Of a stretch of DNA of 64,000 nucleotides, positions 18,637 through 27,221 are shown in pieces. The translations under genes and the position numbers were made by a program. Under the pieces are notes generated by a model. The model did no database searches and was not told where the DNA came from. It was given only the letters and a program-made list of their open reading frames with translations. The stretch spans positions 3,233,001 through 3,297,000 of the forward strand of contig NZ_CP092831.1 in assembly GCF_022531965.1 (NCBI RefSeq). Direction: 5' to 3'. Position 1 is the stretch's first letter, and every line of letters starts with the position of its first letter. This DNA comes from Paenibacillus peoriae (GTDB lineage Bacteria; Bacillota; Bacilli; Paenibacillales; Paenibacillaceae).

Positions 18637-19547
18637 TAGTTGTTCCCTCCCTTTTTCACTTCAGCAGGTTGGCTGCTTGTAGACTGTTGTTCATTATCCA
18701 CTTTATCGGCATCCTTCGTGTTTGCAACTGCAAACCCTTGCGCGATACGTTCAGCGATTGCCTGATAGCCCTGTCCGTTTGGATGAAAATGATCGGATGA
18801 TAAATAGACGGGCAAATTTTGCTGGAATAAATCGAAAGTTGGAACCAGAGTCATATTGCTGTTTTGGTTGGTAATTGCCATGGCAGCCAGATTCCATTCT
18901 GTTACCACAAGATTACCGGGAATTTTCATTTCCTGCAGATCACTGAATGGATTATATAATCCGACATAGATAATTTTAGCATTCGGATTGATTTTCCCTA
19001 CCTTTGTCAGCACTTTTTGCAGACGTTTGGCGGCATCAGGCACAGCTTTACGCAAACCACTGAGTGTAGGCGGCTCTTTGCCGGTTTGGGCAGCCTGAGC
19101 CCCCTGAAATAAATCATTTCCGCCAATCGAGACCATAATAACGTTAGCCTTTTTCAACACATAAGAAACACCAGGCTCATCCAGCTTGGTCAATAGTCCT
19201 TGAGTCGTCAGTCCATTAATCCCCAGATTATTTATGAGCTGAGCCTTATGGCCTTCCTGATTATTTAACAAGCTCACCGACCGACGCACAAAACCACTTC
19301 CGGAGTCATCCCCCGTGCCTTTGGCTAGCGAATCTCCAATGGCAGCTACCCGAAACTCTCCCGTCTGATTAGTAGCGGATGGCGCAGTTTGTGTCTGCGA
19401 TGAACCGGAATGTACAGGTTGAGTGCTAACCATTGGCTCTGGAGCCGTGATACTTTGTACTGCTGTAATAAATCCGTACAATAATAGCAATGTGGCGGCA
19501 ATGGAAACGGAACCGACAGACCGCCAAATCCATTTTGATGAATTCAC
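18636..19547 (-). CDS. Membrane-anchored SGNH/GDSL hydrolase
   Basis: About 303 residues from a GTG at 19547, which has GGAGG 8 bases before it; the frame is open further but without a ribosome site. An N-terminal membrane helix anchors the enzyme outside. Block I is IGDSLAKGTGDD with the nucleophilic Ser, block III is GGNDLF, and block V is DHFHPNGQG with the catalytic Asp and His. Such enzymes are extracellular lipases, esterases or deacylases. It leads an operon with an ABC exporter, so it could process the exported lipid or peptide (inference). The C-terminus is a short Gln/Ser/Lys tail. Confidence 0.88.
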   Translation of the reverse strand: MNSSKWIWRSVGSVSIAATLLLLYGFITAVQSITAPEPMVSTQPVHSGSSQTQTAPSATNQTGEFRVAAIGDSLAKGTGDDSGSGFVRRSVSLLNNQEGHKAQLINNLGINGLTTQGLLTKLDEPGVSYVLKKANVIMVSIGGNDLFQGAQAAQTGKEPPTLSGLRKAVPDAAKRLQKVLTKVGKINPNAKIIYVGLYNPFSDLQEMKIPGNLVVTEWNLAAMAITNQNSNMTLVPTFDLFQQNLPVYLSSDHFHPNGQGYQAIAERIAQGFAVANTKDADKVDNEQQSTSSQPAEVKKGGNN

Positions 19548-19669
19548 TCGTGTTCCCTCCTGATAGCTTAGTGAAATAAACATAAAGCTTCTTATATCAT
19601 TTTGCAAATAAACCGTTCGGAATAAAAGCGCAATAAATGCTTAGAGTCACATATAATTTCCCATGAACA

Positions 19670-19700
19670 TGCAAAAAAAGGATGGCAAATGACCATCCTT
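19670..19700 (-). terminator. Intrinsic terminator of the AIM24-like gene
   Basis: On the minus strand AAGGATGG and CCATCCTT pair around a TCATTTG loop, followed by TTTTTTTGC. Confidence 0.88.
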
Positions 19701-19722
19701 ATCTCTAATCAAACGAATCAAA

Positions 19723-20403
19723 CTATTTGCTATCAGGGATGAAACTTTTGATCCATTGTCCAAAACTGCCCGGATTTCGACTTTGTATCAGTACCGTTCC
19801 TTCACCGCGAAAACGGCATACAAGCGCTTCTCCACTCGTTACGCTGGACAACCAGCCTTTCGATGCTTTTTCAATTTTATAATCCATATAATCCGGCCAT
19901 GCCACCAGATGAGCATTATCAATAATACGCTCCTCTCCTGGCGCGATATAAATGGGATGAATGGCTCCATAAGAGGATAGGAATACCGTACCTCGACCAC
20001 TGATTTCTACGATAAAAAAACCTTCACCGGAGAATAAACCTTTCATCAGGTTTTGCATTTTGGTGCTAACCTCAATGCCTTCTGTACAAGCTAGAAAACC
20101 GTCCTTTTGGACCATCAACCTATACGTGCCATCCAATTCCACCGCTTGTACATCACCTATACTGGCAGGGGCTAACAACACTTCAGCCGGCCCACGGGCT
20201 GCCCTCAGTTCTTGAAAAAAGAATTTTTCTCCGCTTAGCATTCTGCCTAAACCACGTAACAGTCCACCGTCTACCGTCCCCTTTATATCTACACTGGAAG
20301 ACATGGAAACCATTGCTCCCATTTCCGCTTTGATCATTTCCCCGGGGTTCAACTGCACCTTGAGCATAGCAAAGGCACCTTCATGCACGATTTCGTAGCT
20401 CAT
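19723..20403 (-). CDS. AIM24/TIGR00266-family protein
   Basis: A 226-residue protein without signal peptide. It shows the family features: MLKVQLNPGEMIKAEMGAMVSMS near the start, GGLLRGLGRMLSGE, and SRNPGSFGQWIKSFIP at the end. The fold is a double-layered beta barrel related to tryptophan-RNA-binding attenuation proteins. The biochemical role of bacterial members is not established. It appears as a single gene with its own terminator. AGGTGAG lies before the ATG. Confidence 0.85.
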   Translation of the reverse strand: MSYEIVHEGAFAMLKVQLNPGEMIKAEMGAMVSMSSSVDIKGTVDGGLLRGLGRMLSGEKFFFQELRAARGPAEVLLAPASIGDVQAVELDGTYRLMVQKDGFLACTEGIEVSTKMQNLMKGLFSGEGFFIVEISGRGTVFLSSYGAIHPIYIAPGEERIIDNAHLVAWPDYMDYKIEKASKGWLSSVTSGEALVCRFRGEGTVLIQSRNPGSFGQWIKSFIPDSK

Positions 20404-20530
20404 TTGCTCACCTAGCTTTCCATAAATAGTCTGCTATCCATTCAACTTGCTGCTATCATACTATAAATACGTCCCTTATGTCTTTTCTGGTATAAAGCAA
20501 GGGTTATGCCTGTGGAGGAATAAGAGACAC

Positions 20531-20561
20531 CAAAAGACCCGCTGAACGTGTCAGCGGGTCT
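20531..20561 (-). terminator. Intrinsic terminator of the CAP-domain gene
   Basis: AGACCCGCTGA (20535-20545) and TCAGCGGGTCT (20551-20561) form a perfect 11-bp stem; the minus-strand tail is TTTTGGTG. A second perfect 11-bp inverted repeat (AACGTCATGCC, 20569-20579 with 20599-20609, 19-base loop) lies between it and the stop codon. Confidence 0.85.
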
Positions 20562-20630
20562 CCAGATTAACGTCATGCCACTATCTTTTCATAACAGCGG
20601 CATGACGTTTCGAACGTATTTACTATCATC

Positions 20631-21371
20631 TTAGTTACGTGTGAACTCTTGTACCCAATATCCATTGTAGTAAGCCACACCGATTTGCGTATATTCTGCC
20701 TTCAAAATATTCTCACGATGTCCCTGACTGTTCATCCAAGCTTTCATTACTTCTTGTGGTGTTTGTTGTCCCATAGCAATATTCTCACCCGCATACGTAT
20801 AAGTTACACCGAACTTTTTCATCATATCAAAGGGTGAACCGTAGGTCGGAGATGTATGGGAAAAGTAATTGTTCGTGCTCATGTCCTTCGCCTTGGCTAA
20901 GGCTACTTCTGTAAGCTTCGCATTAGATGTAAGGGGCTTCAGACCTTTTTGGCTGCGCTCGTTGTTTACAAGCTTTACAACCTCAGCTGCAAATTGGGAC
21001 TTGCTGAGTTGTGCATCAGACCCTGCAGACTGACCCGCGCCTGAGTTTGTGTTTTGTTTTTGGGCCTGTTGCTTGTTACTAGACTGCGAAGCCTTTTGGC
21101 TACCTTGTTTGGTTGTTGTTTGCTTGCCGGATGAAGGATTTGCTGTTTTGTTTTTAGCCTTGTCCTTTTCAGATGCATCCTTAATTACGGTCTTTGTTAT
21201 CGTAGTCGTCCCGTTGGACATATTGACGGTATATCCGTTATTTTGAAACCACTGTTGTAGTTGGGCAGTCAAATCGTCAGCTGGTGAAGCTGATGCCGGA
21301 ACGATGAATCCTGCGGATAAAATGGCGCTTAGACTTCCCATCACAAGTGTTTTTTTCAACATATTCTTCAT
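20631..21371 (-). CDS. Secreted CAP-domain protein (YkwD-like)
   Basis: A 246-residue exported protein. The signal peptide ends near PASASPA. A first small part (around 31-62) reads like a peptidoglycan or spore-coat-type motif, then comes a Lys/Gln/Ser-rich linker (around 70-120), then a CAP/SCP domain (around 125-246) with VNNERSQKGL, LAKAKDMSTNNYFSHTSP, YAGENIAMGQ and GHRENIL. Bacterial CAP proteins of this type are linked to spores, cell wall or plant contact; their activity is poorly known. The ATG follows AAGGAGATGA. Confidence 0.9.
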   Translation of the reverse strand: MKNMLKKTLVMGSLSAILSAGFIVPASASPADDLTAQLQQWFQNNGYTVNMSNGTTTITKTVIKDASEKDKAKNKTANPSSGKQTTTKQGSQKASQSSNKQQAQKQNTNSGAGQSAGSDAQLSKSQFAAEVVKLVNNERSQKGLKPLTSNAKLTEVALAKAKDMSTNNYFSHTSPTYGSPFDMMKKFGVTYTYAGENIAMGQQTPQEVMKAWMNSQGHRENILKAEYTQIGVAYYNGYWVQEFTRN

Positions 21372-21486
21372 TTCGTCATCTCCTTGTTGTATAAATGCCT
21401 TGGTGTGAACGCGTCCGGTTACAACTTTGTAATCTTTACTCTAGCAGTATATCATGTTTTATAGCAGGATCAATGGTATAAAAGTT

Positions 21487-21530
21487 GGAAAAAAAATAGC
21501 CCCGCTCGGAATGAACCATGCGGAACTAAG
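21487..21530 (-). terminator. Weak possible terminator after purT-GNAT
   Basis: On the minus strand CCGC and GCGG pair around a 15-base loop, and GGGGCTATTTTTTTT follows. The stem is short, so this is a tentative call. Confidence 0.35.
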
Positions 21531-21578
21531 TTAAAAGTAGTGAGGCTTTAAGTATTAAATTGTCTTGTTGTAGGCTGA

Positions 21579-22040
21579 TTATCTAAGCTTTTTGCTGAAA
21601 CGGTAGCCTTGCTTTTCAAAGCCGATTCGGTTGTAGAAAGCCCGGGCCTCTACTTGTTTGATGCGGTTATTCGCTCCAGTAATGAATAAATGATAGCATC
21701 CTTGCGCACGTCCCCACTCCTCACCACAAGCCACCAGGCGCTTGCCAATGCCCTCGCCGCGATACTCCCCGCTCACGACTAGCATGGTGATTTGTACGGC
21801 AGGATCAGGATAAGCCAAGCTTTGAGCCGTATGCATGCCGATTACTCCGACAACACGACCATCCATTTCTGCAACCATCATATTCGCTTGACTGTCCTCC
21901 CGCGTTGTTCCCATAACTTCTTTCATTACACCACAAGTCATCGGGTATCCGACTTCTCTTAGTAGTCCTGTTACGGCTTCGCAATCGCCAAGCTCTACGG
22001 AACGAATTGTCAGTACTGGAATCATCACATTGTTAGACAT
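21579..22040 (-). CDS. GNAT-family N-acetyltransferase
   Basis: A 153-residue acetyltransferase. The acetyl-CoA loop is [11 protein letters not shown] near residue 93, preceded by the beta-strand ITMLVVSGE, and the C-terminus has [17 protein letters not shown]. The substrate is unknown. The start codon overlaps the end of purT by 8 bases (ATGTCTAA), so the two are translated together; a link to purine or glycine metabolism would be inference only. Confidence 0.9.
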   Translation of the reverse strand: MSNNVMIPVLTIRSVELGDCEAVTGLLREVGYPMTCGVMKEVMGTTREDSQANMMVAEMDGRVVGVIGMHTAQSLAYPDPAVQITMLVVSGEYRGEGIGKRLVACGEEWGRAQGCYHLFITGANNRIKQVEARAFYNRIGFEKQGYRFSKKLR

Positions 22041-23217
22041 GATTTACCTCCACTTTCAGCATATTAGCAGCTTCTTCGGCCGTCTTCCGTGCTGTTTCCA
22101 CATCTTCTGCAGCGCTAAGCGCTACAGCCATCCGGCGACCCGGCTTGGTTTCTGGCTTCCCGAACACTCGCACCTGTGTCCGGGGTAGCAATAATGCATC
22201 ATGCAGACCGCTTATTACAAAATCCCGCGTAGCCACTTCTGCCTTCAAAGTAGCTGAAGCTCCTGGTGTAAGCAACGTGACAGATGGCACTGGGAATCCG
22301 AGGATGGCCCGCACGTGAAGTGCAAATTCCGACAAATCCTGCGTGATCATGGTCACCATACCTGTATCATGCGGACGAGGGGATACTTCACTGAATATGA
22401 CGCCATCAGTCGTTAAAAATAGCTCTACGCCAAACAATCCGTAACCACCCAGTTCATCCGTAATCGTACGGGCAATGTCTTCCGCCTCCGAAAGCTGCTT
22501 GTCCGTCATGCCATGGGGCTGCCAGGATTCGACATAATCCCCATCTTTCTGAATATGGCCAATCGGTGGGCAAAAAGTCGTACCCGAAACCGATCTGACG
22601 GTCAATAAGGTGATTTCGCTCTCAAACGGGACAAAAGCTTCAACAATGACACGTGTAGTTTTGGCACGCGCGCCTTCCAGCGCCGTATTCCAGCAGGATT
22701 CTGCATCTTCGATTGCCCGGCATACAGACTGCCCTTTACCCGACGAACTCATCAAGGGCTTGACCACGCATGGCGTGCCCAGCTCATGAACCGCCGACCG
22801 CAACTGCTCAAAGTTATCTGCAAAACGATAGGCAGCAGTCGGAAGCTGTAATTTCTCGGCAGCCAGCCTGCGGATACCTTCCCGGTCCATCGTAAGACGG
22901 GCGGCACGGGCCGTTGGTACTACGTGAAATCCTTCTTGCTCTAATTCTTCCAAAGCACCCGTAGCAATAGCTTCGATTTCAGGTACAATTATGTCGGGCT
23001 TTTCCTCACGAATTAGTGCCTTCAACGCCTCAGCATCCTGCATATCCAGACAGTGAGAGCGATGGGCTACCTGCATTGCTGGAGCCAGTTCATAGCGATC
23101 AACAGCAATACATTCCACGCCAAGCCGCTGAGCTTCAATAATGACTTCTTTTCCCAATTCGCCGCTACCCAGCAGCAGCATCTTCTTAGCCTTGGCAGAA
23201 AAAGGAGCACCCCACAT
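22033..23217 (-). CDS. purT: Formate-dependent phosphoribosylglycinamide formyltransferase
   Basis: About 394 residues from the ATG at 23217, which has GGGGGAAGAG in front; the frame is open to 23310 but those codons look untranslated. The enzyme makes formyl-GAR from GAR, formate and ATP in purine synthesis. The N-terminal nucleotide-binding motif is [11 protein letters not shown], the ATP-grasp region includes [12 protein letters not shown] and [12 protein letters not shown]. The length matches E. coli PurT (392). Use of formate fits a cell that also has a formate dehydrogenase. No purine riboswitch is seen upstream. Confidence 0.93.
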   Translation of the reverse strand: MWGAPFSAKAKKMLLLGSGELGKEVIIEAQRLGVECIAVDRYELAPAMQVAHRSHCLDMQDAEALKALIREEKPDIIVPEIEAIATGALEELEQEGFHVVPTARAARLTMDREGIRRLAAEKLQLPTAAYRFADNFEQLRSAVHELGTPCVVKPLMSSSGKGQSVCRAIEDAESCWNTALEGARAKTTRVIVEAFVPFESEITLLTVRSVSGTTFCPPIGHIQKDGDYVESWQPHGMTDKQLSEAEDIARTITDELGGYGLFGVELFLTTDGVIFSEVSPRPHDTGMVTMITQDLSEFALHVRAILGFPVPSVTLLTPGASATLKAEVATRDFVISGLHDALLLPRTQVRVFGKPETKPGRRMAVALSAAEDVETARKTAEEAANMLKVEVNHV

Positions 23218-23347
23218 CTTGAACTCTTCCCCCTCTGACGAAAATTGCTCTGATCTCTTTTCATCTTTATTTTCAGGGTTTAGCTCCAAGAATGCAATAG
23301 TGCTCGGCATTTAAATTTACAAAAAACGCGATTTTTTGATCTTTTTT

Positions 23348-25186
23348 TTACAAAAATCTGAACTGTGCTTCCACCAGCCCCCGATATATTCCATGTTTTT
23401 TCATCAATTGTTCATGATTACCACTTTCTTGGATTTCCCCATGATCCAGTACAACGATATGATCAGCATTTCGAATGGTAGACAAACGGTGAGCGACCAT
23501 AAAAGAAGTTCTGCCTTCCAGTAAAACCTGAAGAGCCTCCTGAATTTTCAACTCCGTTTCTGTATCAATACTGGCTGTGGCCTCATCCAGAATAAGAATT
23601 CGCGGATTAGCCAGCAAGGCACGAGCAAAGGATAAGAGCTGTCGCTGGCCCATGGACAGCATTCCCCCCCGCTCCTCTACTTCTGTTTCATAGCCAGCTG
23701 GCAAGTGAACAATGAATTCATGAGCATTGACCGCCTTCGCAGCCGCTTCAATTTCCTCATCCGTTGCATCCAAACGGCCAAATCGGATATTATCGCGTAT
23801 CGTCCCCGAAAAAATAAATGTATCCTGAAGCACGATGCTAATCTGGCTTCGCAAGCTCTCCACCGTGACATCACGCACATCTTGACCGTCAATCGTAAGC
23901 CTCCCTGACGTAATGTCATAAAAACGGCTGAGCAGATTAATAATTGTACTTTTACCTGAGCCGGTGTGACCCACAAGCGCTATAGATTGACCCGCTTCGA
24001 CGGAAAGACTAATACCTTTAAGCGCCTGACGTCCCTTCTCATATTCAAAAATGACCTTTTCAAATTGGATGTCACCCCGAATGGGTGGCAAGGCTTTTGC
24101 TCCCGGTTTGTTTGCAATATTCGGCTGTTCATCCATAAACTCAAAAATTCGTTCTGACGAGGCCATCGCAACCAGTAACTGATTATACATTTGGCCCAGC
24201 CGATTAATCGGCTCCCAAAAGTTCCCAACATAGTTGGCAAACGCAACCAGCAGTCCCACTGTAAGCTGATCTGTCTGAATTAAATGCGCTCCAAACCAGA
24301 ACAGCACAAGCGTACCAAAACCTCCGGTAATATCAATAAGTGGGCCAAAAACCTGATTCATGGCAGAAGCCTTATCCCACGATTTTTTGCTAGAGCTGTT
24401 CATATCGTCGAAATAAGCCATGTTTTCCTGCTCCTGCGTATACGCTTGTGTCACACGAATCCCCTGAATAGACTCATTCAAATGAGAGTTGATACGCGAG
24501 TTCTTCATACGCACTTCTTGCCAAGCGCGACGGATGCGAACGCGCAGCTTGGTCGAGATCAAAAACATGATCGGAACGGTCACAATTACTGCCAAACCGA
24601 GCTTCCAGTTAATAAGCAGCAAAATGACAATAATTCCGATAAGCTGTACGCAGTCAATCAGGACATTCACTGCACCGTTCGTAAAAAGATCCTGTAGCGA
24701 GTTAATGTCATTCGTCACGCGCACTAATACAGAACCTGCCGGTCTCTTATCAAAAAAGTTAAAGGATAGCTTTTGAATATGCTTGAACAAATCTTCACGC
24801 AAATCGTAAATAACCCGTTGACCGATAATATTGGTGAATTTAATGCGGTACGTGCTGGCTGCCCATTGAATTAAATATAACAAGAGCACGGCACCCGTGA
24901 TGAGCAGCAGTAACTTTACGCTGGGTAGTGCAGGCCATGCGGGAGCAATTGCCTTATCAATGGCCAGACTGATCAAATAAGGAACCGTCAGTTTGGTAAT
25001 GGTACCAAGAATCATCATGACCAGAAGGATCGGCAGAATCTGACGGGCATAGGGCTTCATGTATGCCAGCAAACGTTTGAATTCTGACCAGTTAAACGGT
25101 TTGTCAATGACATCATCATCTTGATAGACAAAGCGCTCATTCGTCGGTTTTTTTAACGGTTTGGCTTTTTCTGCGGGTATATTCAT
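23348..25186 (-). CDS. ABC exporter half-transporter (canonical-site subunit)
   Basis: A 612-residue fusion of a six-helix exporter membrane domain (around 30-330) and an ATPase domain. Walker A is GHTGSGKST, Walker B is ILILDEATASID with the catalytic Glu, and the H-loop is AHRLST. The signature is altered to LSMGQ. Its ATG overlaps the stop of the partner gene by 4 bases. The pair forms a heterodimeric type IV exporter of the BmrC/BmrD or YfiB/YfiC kind. The altered signature belongs to the degenerate site completed by the partner. Probable multidrug or lipid export. Confidence 0.92.
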   Translation of the reverse strand: MNIPAEKAKPLKKPTNERFVYQDDDVIDKPFNWSEFKRLLAYMKPYARQILPILLVMMILGTITKLTVPYLISLAIDKAIAPAWPALPSVKLLLLITGAVLLLYLIQWAASTYRIKFTNIIGQRVIYDLREDLFKHIQKLSFNFFDKRPAGSVLVRVTNDINSLQDLFTNGAVNVLIDCVQLIGIIVILLLINWKLGLAVIVTVPIMFLISTKLRVRIRRAWQEVRMKNSRINSHLNESIQGIRVTQAYTQEQENMAYFDDMNSSSKKSWDKASAMNQVFGPLIDITGGFGTLVLFWFGAHLIQTDQLTVGLLVAFANYVGNFWEPINRLGQMYNQLLVAMASSERIFEFMDEQPNIANKPGAKALPPIRGDIQFEKVIFEYEKGRQALKGISLSVEAGQSIALVGHTGSGKSTIINLLSRFYDITSGRLTIDGQDVRDVTVESLRSQISIVLQDTFIFSGTIRDNIRFGRLDATDEEIEAAAKAVNAHEFIVHLPAGYETEVEERGGMLSMGQRQLLSFARALLANPRILILDEATASIDTETELKIQEALQVLLEGRTSFMVAHRLSTIRNADHIVVLDHGEIQESGNHEQLMKKHGIYRGLVEAQFRFL

Positions 25187-26958
25187 GGTCTCACCTGCCC
25201 TTCGGATACACCGTCTGGAGCCTGAGCTATGTAATCGGCGTATTGAATATGATACACATCCTGATATGGACCTGGAGTAGCAATAAGCTGTTCATGTGTT
25301 CCACGCTGGACGATTCGTCCTTCCTCAAGCACCACAATTTCATTGGCATGGCGAAGCGAAGAGATTCGATGAGCGATTATAAATGTTGTTCGACCACGCA
25401 TAACCTCTTGAAAACCGGTCTGTATTTCATGCTCTGTTTCCATATCGACCGCACTGGTAGCATCATCCAGTACCAGAATTTTCGGATTTTTGAGTAGTGC
25501 GCGCGCGATGGCGATCCGTTGTTTCTGCCCTCCGGACAGTCCCAATCCACGTTCTCCAACGACAGTGTCATATCCCAGCGGTAGTTCAGTTATGAATTCA
25601 TGCGCCTGAGCCAGTTTGGAAACGCGTATGATGTCATCCATACTGACATGGCTTAAACCATATGAAATATTATTACGTATAGAGGACGAAAACAAAAACG
25701 TCTCCTGAAACACAGAAGAAATTTGAGCACGCAAATCACGAATCTTCAAGTGACGTATATCCTTGCCATCCAACTTGATACTTCCTGCATTCACATTATA
25801 AGCACGCATGAGTAATTGAATAATGGTAGACTTCCCTGACCCCGTTCCTCCTAAAATTCCAATGACTGATCCTGGCGGTGCGTCTAAATTGATGTCAACA
25901 ACAGCAGGAAGCTTATTTCCGTAAGCAAAGGTAACATGTTCAAACGTAACATGTCCTTCCACCTGATCGGCATCGAGTGTAAGTGCTCCGGCTTCATCGG
26001 TTACATCTATGGACTGATTTAGCAGTTCCAAGACCCTTTCACCAGAAGCTTTGGACTGCGTATAGTTATTGATATGAAAGCCAATGCTCCAGATGGGGCC
26101 GATAATATACCAAATTAAGCTAAAGAAAGCGACGAGCTGCCCCAAGGTCATTGACTTCTGAATGACCAGATACCCGCCCATGCCCAACAGAAGGACCACA
26201 CTGACAGAAGCAATTAGTTCCATAGCAGGGAAGAACCGACTCCATAAGGAAGCAGCTTGAATTTGATTACTTTTGTATTGCTCATTACGTACTGAAAATT
26301 TCTCAACTTCATATGATTCGCGGGCAAAAGATTTGACGGTTCGCACACCTGTTATGTTTTCTTGGACTGCTGTCGTCAAGGCGCTAAGGGCAATCCGCAT
26401 TTCCTGAAAGGTGGGATGAATCCGGGATTCAAACTTGAATGTGACGAAGAGCAGCAATGGCATGCTGATCATCGTAATGAGGGTGAGCTGCCAGTTAATA
26501 TACAGCATCATCATAGAGCCGAATACGACCATCAGTAGCACATTGAGGAGTTGGGCAAAACCAAACCCAATAAAGTTACGAATTGCCTCCAAATCACCAG
26601 TCAGTCGGGACATGAGATCACCCGTTTTGGCCGTGTCATAATATCTAAAGGACAAAAATTGCAGCTTTTCGTAACAAGCATTGCGGAGGCGGTATGCCAG
26701 GTAGTTACCTAGCCGTCCACCAAAAAAACCATGTAAAAATTGCATGAACCCTTTGATGATGACTACTCCCAGCACAGTCAGAGCCAGCGCCGGAACTTTC
26801 CCGAAGTCACCGGGGATGATAGCGTTATCAATAAGCCTTTGGAGCAGGTTCGGATACACCAGTCCCAGAGCCGTCGCTATCGCAAGGCATAAAATAGAAA
26901 GAAACAGATAGTGTCTCCTCTCGCGAAAAAAAACTTGCAGTTGCCTGAGCACTTCCAT
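25183..26958 (-). CDS. ABC exporter half-transporter (degenerate-site subunit)
   Basis: A 591-residue exporter with membrane domain then ATPase domain. Walker A is GGTGSGKST and the signature is a normal LSGGQ, but Walker B reads ILVLDDATS, with Asp in place of the catalytic Glu. That substitution is the mark of the non-hydrolysing site in heterodimeric exporters. It is translationally coupled to the next gene (4-base overlap). The start at 26958 is an ATG soon after a GGAGGGACAT sequence. The 260-base gap before the dynamin gene (26959-27221) holds only that gene's terminator. Confidence 0.92.
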   Translation of the reverse strand: MEVLRQLQVFFRERRHYLFLSILCLAIATALGLVYPNLLQRLIDNAIIPGDFGKVPALALTVLGVVIIKGFMQFLHGFFGGRLGNYLAYRLRNACYEKLQFLSFRYYDTAKTGDLMSRLTGDLEAIRNFIGFGFAQLLNVLLMVVFGSMMMLYINWQLTLITMISMPLLLFVTFKFESRIHPTFQEMRIALSALTTAVQENITGVRTVKSFARESYEVEKFSVRNEQYKSNQIQAASLWSRFFPAMELIASVSVVLLLGMGGYLVIQKSMTLGQLVAFFSLIWYIIGPIWSIGFHINNYTQSKASGERVLELLNQSIDVTDEAGALTLDADQVEGHVTFEHVTFAYGNKLPAVVDINLDAPPGSVIGILGGTGSGKSTIIQLLMRAYNVNAGSIKLDGKDIRHLKIRDLRAQISSVFQETFLFSSSIRNNISYGLSHVSMDDIIRVSKLAQAHEFITELPLGYDTVVGERGLGLSGGQKQRIAIARALLKNPKILVLDDATSAVDMETEHEIQTGFQEVMRGRTTFIIAHRISSLRHANEIVVLEEGRIVQRGTHEQLIATPGPYQDVYHIQYADYIAQAPDGVSEGQVRP

Positions 26959-27154
26959 GTCAATGTCCCTCCATTAGTTGCACGACGTTGTTATATGGCT
27001 TAGTGAAGTTTACCATTCGCGTTCCAAGGCGGCAAAGAGGATAACGAGCCGTATTCAGGCAGGTTATCAATTGGTGGCTGATTAGACAAATTAAATCGCT
27101 TTCTTATTATTGAATGTGGCTATTTACTCAGTATTGCTTTCTTTTTGGAGCATG

Positions 27155-27187
27155 CATAAAACACCGGGTTGTCCCACAACCCGGTGT
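27155..27187 (-). terminator. Intrinsic terminator of the dynamin gene
   Basis: ACACCGGGTTGT (27161-27172) and ACAACCCGGTGT (27176-27187) form a perfect 12-bp stem with a 3-base loop; the minus-strand tail is TTTTATGC. Confidence 0.9.
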
Positions 27188-27221
27188 CCTGATCTTTAAT
27201 CATTGGTGAACATATTTATCT

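Noticed and set aside
23218..23347. Purine riboswitch or PurR box before purT
   Set aside because: The gap is A+T-rich without the conserved junction sequences of a purine aptamer.
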